Source: Annona cherimola (lineage: Eukaryota; Streptophyta; Magnoliopsida; Magnoliales; Annonaceae). Taken from it: 64,000 bases of DNA. Position 1 is the first letter of the stretch; every line of letters starts with the position of its first letter. Both the position numbers and the translations under genes were made by a program. The notes beneath the pieces are model-generated. The model searched no databases, was not told the DNA's origin, and worked only from the letters and a program-made list of their open reading frames with translations. Location of the stretch: positions 45,804,012 to 45,868,011 of the forward strand of contig CM059971.1 in assembly GCA_030490835.1 (NCBI GenBank), given 5' to 3'. This document shows positions 57,548 through 64,000 of the stretch, in pieces.

Positions 57548-57868
57548 CATTGAAGAATGAACGTGGAGAGAAGAGAGAAGGAGGAAAGAAAGAGGAAAAC
57601 ACAAGTTGAGCTTTCATCTTCTTATATTCATGTGTGTTGAAGATATTTGAATAACTATTGAAGCTTCCAAGTGCTACAACTTTCAAGTGCGCTTCCAAAT
57701 TTATCATCTACATGACAAGGAGCTTCCGGTGCTTAATCGAATACACATTGTAAAGTGTAATTTCTATTTTGTTTATTTTGTTTTGTGTTGTTGCCTTGAA
57801 TCGGTATTGGAGACCGAATTCAAGAAGAAGCAAAACGGGGGGTTGGTTTGAGTTTGTCTCACTTACGG

Positions 57869-57977
57869 GTTTTGCTTGATTGGTTGGAGTTTGTCTCACC
57901 AATCGTTTGGACTTGATTGGTTGGAGTTTGTCTCACCAATCGTTTGGACTTGGTTGGTTGGAGTTGGTCTCACCAAC
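57869..57977. repeat. 37-bp tandem repeat, three copies
   Basis: Unit TTGATTGGTTGGAGTTTGTC followed by TCACCAATCGTTTGGAC, three consecutive copies, the last diverged, in the transcribed part of the solo LTR. Confidence 0.9.
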
Positions 57978-58316
57978 AAGTGATTATTGTATATGCCCCC
58001 TAGAGCTAGAATCTAGAAGAGAGCGGGTGCTCTAGATTGTATTGAAGATACAATAGTGGAACCCAAGACACAACGGGTGTGTGCTTGGAAGAGTGGAGTA
58101 GGGAAGGTTGCCCGAACCACTATATATCGTTGTCTCTTGTTTGGTTTGATTGTTTACATTTTTATATTCCATTTGCACCCTCTCATTCTATCTCATATCA
58201 CGTTTCATCAAGGGGATTGAAATTACAAGGGGTTAAGTTTTAACTTACCAAAGAATTTTTCAAGAACCCAATTCACCCCTCCCCTCTTGGGTTTTGCCAT
58301 AAACTCGGGGCCAACA

Positions 58317-59106
58317 CTTAATCCCCTTTGGAATCTTTGTGCCTTATTTTTTGGTATATTTGCAATCCAAGGCACATATCTTACCAAGGCATTAAACTTT
58401 GTAGCGTACTCCGTAACTGACATTCGACCTTAGTAGAATTTCTCAAACTCTATTACCTTCTAGCTTTGTAGCCTTACAGGGAGATATTCCTTGTTGAACT
58501 CTTCTAGAAATTCATGCCACGTGACCTGCTCAGGGTATGGCATGGTGACCATCAGAGTCTCCCACTATTCATAGGCGTCTTTTACTAGTAGGTGAGTGGC
58601 ACATAGCATTTTCTGGTGATCGTTGCAAGGCGATATTCTGAATAGCTTCTTTATCTCTGTAATCCATTGCTCTACAATGAGGGGATCTGGTTCCCCTGCG
58701 AACTTAGGCGGGTGCTAGGCAAGGAAATCGTTGATGGATTTCCTGTCAGCTTCCAGGAAGCTATCCTCCCTACCTCTTGATGTTCCGAGGTTAGTCGAGG
58801 AGCCTGGTTTTTCCCTATTTTCTCCTTGCAGTGGGGCCTGCTGGTCCCATAAACCTTATAGAATCCCAGCATCTTGGACTATCCATTGTTGCATAACTTT
58901 TTCTACGGCTGTAGCTACCCTTTCTTCTATATTGATCTTAGTTTGAGGTTTAGAATTATCTTCTTATCCTTAGTGGGTCTTTGAGGACTGTTCTTCCAAT
59001 TCTGCCCTACTTGTTCCCTTACTAGCCTCGCCTCTGGTTTGATCGAAAAATTCTTCTATCGGGGCCTTTCCTTTATTAGTCTTGGCTCCAGCTCTAGTGA
59101 CTGACA
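58317..59106 (-). pseudogene. Tekay gag, N-terminal and capsid part
   Basis: Frame opens at 59106 with MSVTRAGAKTNKGKAPIEEF and leads through KSINDFLA, PPKFAGEPDPLIVEQWITEI (with a stop just before), CNDHQKMLCATHLLVKDAYE, VTWHEFLEEFNKEYLPVRLQ, GRMSVTEYATKFNALVRYVP and NKAQRFQRGLS at the LTR junction. Several single-base stops (mostly Trp to stop) break it but the phase holds. The blocks are the standard chromovirus gag domain. It continues at 56954 beyond the solo LTR. Confidence 0.88.
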
Positions 59107-59382
59107 TTTTCAACTTCCTTAGGCATAAAATTTTCATTAGTATCAAGGTTTATCACATCACAACACATTTAGTCATATATAGAATTCAAACATATTTTTA
59201 CATGATCATATAATTCATATATATTTCACACATTTCATTCATAGTTAGTAAAAACTTTTATATATAATATCAAGCCTTTATACATAGACTATCTAAGCCT
59301 TATGTACTTGTTTCAACAATATTTACATGTTTATATTTACAAAAGAAAAAAAGAAATTTGTGCCCCCTGATCCCTGTCTCCT
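59107..59382 (-). other. Spacer between upstream ORF and gag
   Basis: AT-rich, nothing recognised; about 276 bp between the upstream ORF stop and the gag start. Confidence 0.5.
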
Positions 59383-60211
59383 TTAGCGGCCTCTTCTCCT
59401 TGACTCTAGGAATCTCCTAAGGCTAAAAGGTACCTGGGTTGGTTCTTCAGTAACCGTACTGGTATCAGACCAGTCTCGGGGTGCTGGATTCTCATCTTCT
59501 CCTCCTCTCTCAGAAGAACCACTGTCACTGTCTGACCATTCCATTGGATCGTCGTCGTCATTATTTGGTGCAGGTGGGGCTGGTACAAGTAGAGCTGGGG
59601 CAGGTGGGGAAACAGGATATTCTACTATCCTGAGGGTAATTTCCCCTGGTTGCTTAGGTGGAGGTTGCTCCTTTACCCTTGATCCTCTAGCCAAGGCATC
59701 ATGTCGTTCTATGGCAGCCTCTCTCTCTCTTCGATCCACTTAGGCCCATGGAGCCCCAAAGTGGAACTGAATAAATCCTCCCTCGAACCGATACCACGGT
59801 CCCCTGTCAGGTGGGACTGGCCCAACCTTTCTATTCTAATAATATTCTAAGTCACTTTCTGTAAACCAGTTTGTGACCACGAAGGGTCCAGGCGGGGGAC
59901 TAGCTGGGGTATATTAAGGAGAATCTAGTGCTGCTGATGCTTTATTAGAGGGTTTTCCATGGTGGAGTTTTGGTCGAATGGGAAACTCGGGTGGATGTCT
60001 GGGAAAGGCTGTAGGTCCTGAAGGTCGTCGGGCTTCTGAATTGCTAATGTATGATAGAGGCAGATCCTAATAGTTTGTGGGTACTGGGGGCCTAATAACT
60101 AGACCCTGTTGAGACGCCAACCATCTATTGATTCTTTCCTCTACCCATTCTCTCTCTTGCTCCTCCTCCATCTCCCTTGCATGTAGAGCAGTCTTTTCTT
60201 TCATTGCCATC
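59383..60211 (-). pseudogene. Upstream ORF of the Tekay element, function unknown
   Basis: A frame that starts at 60211 with MAMKEKTALHAREMEEEQER and keeps phase for about 275 codons to the stop at 59383, broken by about four stops. The last 118 residues are open (59739-59383): basic start, a Pro/Ala-rich middle (PVSPPAPALLVPAPPAPNND), an acidic Ser stretch (MEWSDSDSGSSERGGEDEN), and a basic end (LRRFLESRRRGR). It lies between the PBS and gag, a place that is usually untranslated in this lineage. I do not recognise the protein; no domain or membrane segment is apparent. Confidence 0.5.
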
Positions 60212-60307
60212 TACATATGTACCATTAATAATAAATTAATTGATCAAAATCATGAATTCATGTAACTTAGTTTGATCATTTCTATCCTTTCTTGCCATTT
60301 TACCAAC

Positions 60308-60323
60308 CCTTGCTCTGATATCA
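60308..60323 (-). other. tRNA-Met type PBS of the Tekay element
   Basis: Minus-strand TGATATCAGAGCAAGG, one base different from the usual TGGTATCAGAGC start, five bases after the LTR end. This defines 60329 rightward as the 5' LTR. Confidence 0.8.
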
Positions 60324-60328
60324 CCCTC

Positions 60329-62789
60329 TGTGGCACCCCAAATCCGGGGCTCCACGTGGTCCTTACTCCGGGGTCAAAAAGGGTTGGTAAACGTGTTGCC
60401 CTGATCACATGGTAGATTTTTTTATACGTGTATATCATCTATATATATATGTATAACATCAATACATAAATAAACATTTTCATTCATCCAACTTGGAAAA
60501 CATTTCTCATATCAGAGTCATAACAAATTTTCTTTACATAAAGGTTATCATATACATCATTTACATAAAATTCTTCATAATCACATGTCGTCTTCATCGT
60601 CATCACCTGTCTATTATTTATTTTTTTAAAAAAAACATGGGTGAGTAAAGATACTCAGTAAGCAAGCCATACATAAATTTTCAATCTTTTTTCATGCATT
60701 TCATGTAATGAGAAATGCAATGCATCCATGGCATTCATGACATTCCTTTGGATGAGATGCTAGCTAGGCGCCCATCCCATACCTGCTCCCATCTCAGGGA
60801 GGTTGCCGCCAGCCTGGGCCTGTATAAGCATCTTGGCGATAGCGAGGAGGACATCTGGTCCGCTTACTACCTCGGCTATAGCCTAATCCTCGTGCACCGT
60901 GATCATTCACATACATATGCCGGCATGATATTTATAAATCATAAACATTTTCCAAAAGCATTTAACAAGCAATTAGCAATCATTTCATGTAAAGCATTAG
61001 AAAAATGGCTATCCTTAAATACAATTCATAAAACATGTGAGCAAACAATTTGCAATCGTTTAGAAACATTTTAGAAAGCATATAACTTGCTTACCTATGT
61101 GGTTAACTTGTATTTTCCACTTTTTTCTTTCCTTTTCCTATAAAGATGAAAAGGATCATTTCTTTATAATATTCTATGCTTGTATATCTTATAAACTTAT
61201 TTTATTTTTCTAAACCTTGTGTGTTTCATCTCATACAATTATTTGTAACCACTTTTACATTCTTGGCTACTACTAACCTCTTTATCCTTGTTTTGTTGAA
61301 CCTATTTCAAGGTCTAACTTAACTATTTCTTTATAATAATTTATTCTCTAATCCACTTTATTTGCATTTCCAACACATCATAATTTCAAATATTTAATTA
61401 ATAATAACTAAAAATATATATATATTTTTAAAATTTTTAATTTTAATTAATTAATCTTTATTTATGCTGACTCAATTTATACAGTGTCGAATTACGTTGA
61501 ATCAATACGAATTCAGCAAAACAATTATAATAGTTTTTAATCATATAATTTCTGAATAAAATCATAATCCATGATTAGTCGATGTAAATTTTGCATAAGT
61601 CATTAATGATTGTCCATGTAATTAACATTTCTATAATATCTAAATGAAGTTTTTGAATTGATTGAACGTCACAATGACCTATACATAAACCTATACTCAC
61701 GTCCAGTAGGTAAATTTAGACTTTAAATTTATGAATTTTAGGAGTCAAAATAATTAGTATATAACATCTGTTTGGACGTTAATTCCAATTGAGGAAATTA
61801 ACATTTTTGAAAAATTTATAAATCATGAAGTTACAGCCATTGATTTTAACGGTACTTATGTATCCAAAAATTTATTTAGCATATTTGATTAATTGAACGA
61901 ATTCCAAAATTTGAAATAAGTTGACGATCAGCATAGTATAGAAGTTCTAAAAATATGAGATCAAACTAAAAATATCATATATTCCAGAAAGTTAATTTTA
62001 CGTTCAGCAGATTATGAATTTAAAATAAAAACAACATATTATAATAATGTCCAGCAGATTGCTTGAAAAATATCAAAACAGTATATATATATATCATATC
62101 AACGTCTAGGGATTTAAAAAAAATTAAAATTAAAATAACAATACAATATCAATGTCCAGCAGAATTTAAAACTGATTTAAAATTATGACAACAATATAAT
62201 ATTAATGTTCTGCAAGATCTTAGAATTTAAAACATTATTACATATACAAACAAATCATATCAATCATCCAGCAGGTTTAAATAAAATTTCTGAAATATTT
62301 AAACAGCACTTACGCACCTAGAAATTTATGTAGCACATTTGATTAATTGGACAATTTAAAAAAAATAAATTAAAGATCATCATGATATTAAAAATAAAAG
62401 TTCTGAAAGTATGAAATCAAATTAAAATATTATATTTTCAGGAAGTTGAATCCACGTTCAGCTTATAGGAAAAATTAACGCTCAGCAGTATTGTTTTTTT
62501 TAAAAAAAAAATTAAAACAATATCTACATAAATCATATCAACGATCATCAGGTTGAAAAATTAAAACTTTTAAAATGTTAAATAGCCGAGCGGCATTTCT
62601 GAAAAGAGGAAATGAAATAAAACATGTACCTGAATGAATGTTGTACGTCTAAGTGCTTCTGCTCCTCTACACCTATTTGCCCGTTGCTGAAAATTTCAGC
62701 AAAATGCCCAACAATACCTATATCATAGATAGCTATTAACGGTTCACTATGGTTAAAATTAAATTTAACCCATGGTGACCGTTTAACAG
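60329..62789 (-). repeat. 5' LTR of the Tekay element, right end cut
   Basis: Starts TGTGGCACCCCAAATCCGGG. First 500 bp match 32798-33293. The part 61850-62550 contains a duplicated block of about 455-bp period (CATATTTGATTAATTGAACG at 61880 and CACATTTGATTAATTGGACA at 62335) and frequent GTCCAGCAG/GTTCAGCAG motifs. It ends at 62789 against an LTR of inverted orientation; 2461 bp are visible. Confidence 0.75.
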
Positions 62790-64000
62790 TGTGGAACCCC
62801 AAATTTTATGATCATGTATGAAACCTTAAGGTCATGAACCCTAGGTAATGTATTGACTTTTATATAAAATAAATATATGATTTCTGTAATATATGGTGTT
62901 GAAGGATCAAATAATTAATTACGAAATATAATTTCAAATGAATAGTAATCATGTGGTTAAGATAAAATGATAAGTTAATCACTTTGGATTAACTTAATAA
63001 AGAAAACAAAGAGAAACCGTAAACAGCAATGCCTGTGCATAATTACATGTACGTGGACTGATACATGTAAATGGGTATTTAAAAAATAAAAAAATTTCAA
63101 AAATTATGCTGTAGTAAAAGGGAGTGTCGGTGCATGAAAGGAGCTTAGGTGGAAAACTATTAGATATTAACATAAAGTAATTAATTGGTGGAAATATAGA
63201 AAAGCAACAGCTAGAAAATTTTGAGAGGTAACCTTGGGTTAAAATCAATTGCTAACTATGGTAAACCGATCAAGGTTAAATATAAAAAGGGGCGTTGATG
63301 CTAAACAAAAAGAAATGCTTGATGCAAATGAGATGCTACTGAAAACCAATTGAAAGGTCAGACGCAGCAGCAATTAGGAAAGTTGTTCCAGTAAAGACGA
63401 ACGTCCAAAGCACGGGTTCTACTAATAGCTTCACCATATTTTTTTTATTCCAGAAATAATATCTCGTTCCTGCCATATGGATTTAAGTTTTTTAAAAATT
63501 TTGTTAATACATGGACGTTCAAAAAGGGGCAGCAACATTATAAAAGAATTTTTTTTAAAGCAATACTCCAAGTATTTCAAATAGGTTCTCCATTTTTAAG
63601 TTCTTCATGACAGCATTTTTTATTTTAATTCAGTTTTAATTTTAGGTTTTGAAATAAACATATATGGACGTTTGAATGACAGACTTTATGTATTAATTGT
63701 TTTGATTTTGAAATTCATAAGGTAAAAGTTAAACAACCTGTTGACGTTGATATGATTCATGTATATACTGTTTTGATTTTTAATTCATAACCTGTTAAAC
63801 GTTAATATAATTTACGATTAATTTAAATGACCTGATGCAAAATATTTCATCTGAACAGGTTTATATATATACCATATTTGGTTTTGAATTTCATAAAAGC
63901 AAAAGTTTTATAGCCTGAACGTTAACTTAATTCAGTTTTGATTTCATAATTTTAGAACTTCTATCATGCTACAATTATTATTTAATAACTGTTTAAAATG
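62790..64000 (+). repeat. Start of a long LTR in inverted orientation, runs out of window
   Basis: Begins TGTGGAACCCCAAATTTTATG; the first lines resemble the reverse complement of the end of 46778-50189 (AAACCCTAGGTAAT, TAAGTTAATCACTTTGGATT). A TATA box (TATAAAAAGG) is at 63281-63290, about 490 bp in. From 63640 on, diverged repeats with TTTTGATTTT-AATTCATAA and AACGTTAA occur every 70-90 bp; these match the reverse complement of 61930-62100 in the neighbouring Tekay 5' LTR, so it is a related LTR facing the other way. Confidence 0.65.
63281..63290 (+). promoter_or_regulatory. TATA box of the LTR at 62790
   Basis: TATAAAAAGG in plus orientation, consistent with the LTR's direction. Confidence 0.45.

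Larger units (their letters stand above)
56955..58316 (+). repeat. Solo Copia LTR with perfect TSD in Tekay gag
   Basis: 1362 bp, edges TGTTGAGATTATTGATC and CTCGGGGCCAACA, flanked by CTTAA. In plus orientation. Its reverse complement starts TGTTGGCCCCGAGTTTATGG like the LTR of Copia element 2. AAGTCGACTT motifs are centred near 57182, 57221, 57274, 57294, 57314, 57397, 57417 and 57437, with five intervals of about 20 bp or 40 bp, all before a TATA box at 57538-57547. No internal sequence remains, so it arose by recombination between two LTRs. Confidence 0.92.

Noticed and set aside
60715..61074. 119-aa plus-strand ORF in the Tekay 5' LTR
   Set aside because: Lies in LTR sequence that is repeated at 32798-33293, where the frame is not continued; no recognisable domain.

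Overview
This window is nuclear DNA of a flowering plant, made almost entirely of nested, decayed LTR retrotransposons. The evidence is AT-rich sequence, Ty3/Gypsy and Ty1/Copia polyprotein remnants of the plant lineages Athila, Tekay/chromovirus and SIRE/Maximus-like, and primer-binding sites for plant tRNA-Asp and initiator tRNA-Met. I see no convincing host gene, rRNA, tRNA gene or CRISPR array. All recognisable gag/pol genes lie on the minus strand and nearly all are broken. Species cannot be told from the sequence.

Layout, left half. Positions 1-2139 are the end of a long Ty3-type LTR inserted in an Athila-like element (B, plus strand, 2140-14320). B is itself split by a sibling in opposite orientation (A, minus strand, 3298-12481). 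A has both LTRs, a tRNA-Asp PBS, a gag-protease frame and an env-position ORF, but no reverse transcriptase or integrase. B's 3' LTR sits inside another long LTR (14321-18058). Then come a small TIR element (18108-18389) and a second kind of env-position ORF (18599-19107 plus 24636-25671), split by a 5.5-kb solo LTR with a perfect AGATT target duplication. A degraded Copia element (26090-31905) lacking integrase follows.

Right half. A Tekay-type chromovirus (minus strand) runs from 60328 down to 51557. Its 5' LTR begins at 60329. Its 3' LTR is probably split between 32798-33293 and about 50941-51556. That 3' LTR holds a pile of later insertions: an Athila-type LTR (33294), a long Ty3 LTR (34039-37973), a very young SIRE-like Copia element (37974-46547), and another long LTR with its leader (46603-50189). 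The Tekay body is interrupted by a solo Copia LTR (56955-58316, TSD CTTAA) and an Athila-type solo LTR (52021-53460). A long LTR of inverted orientation begins at 62790 and leaves the window.

The most interesting signals are in the LTR promoters. Five Athila-type LTRs carry three or four copies of a 14-bp palindrome (GGCGCCTAGGCGCC) mostly 72-77 bp apart, with the first copy about 60 bp upstream of the TATA box in every case. Three unrelated-length Copia LTRs carry arrays of another palindrome, AAGTCGACTT, also upstream of TATA. The young Copia element has two nearly identical 1620-bp LTRs, but its right LTR is followed by 55 bp that belong inside the element and there is no target duplication. 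All coordinates and comparisons were made by eye.
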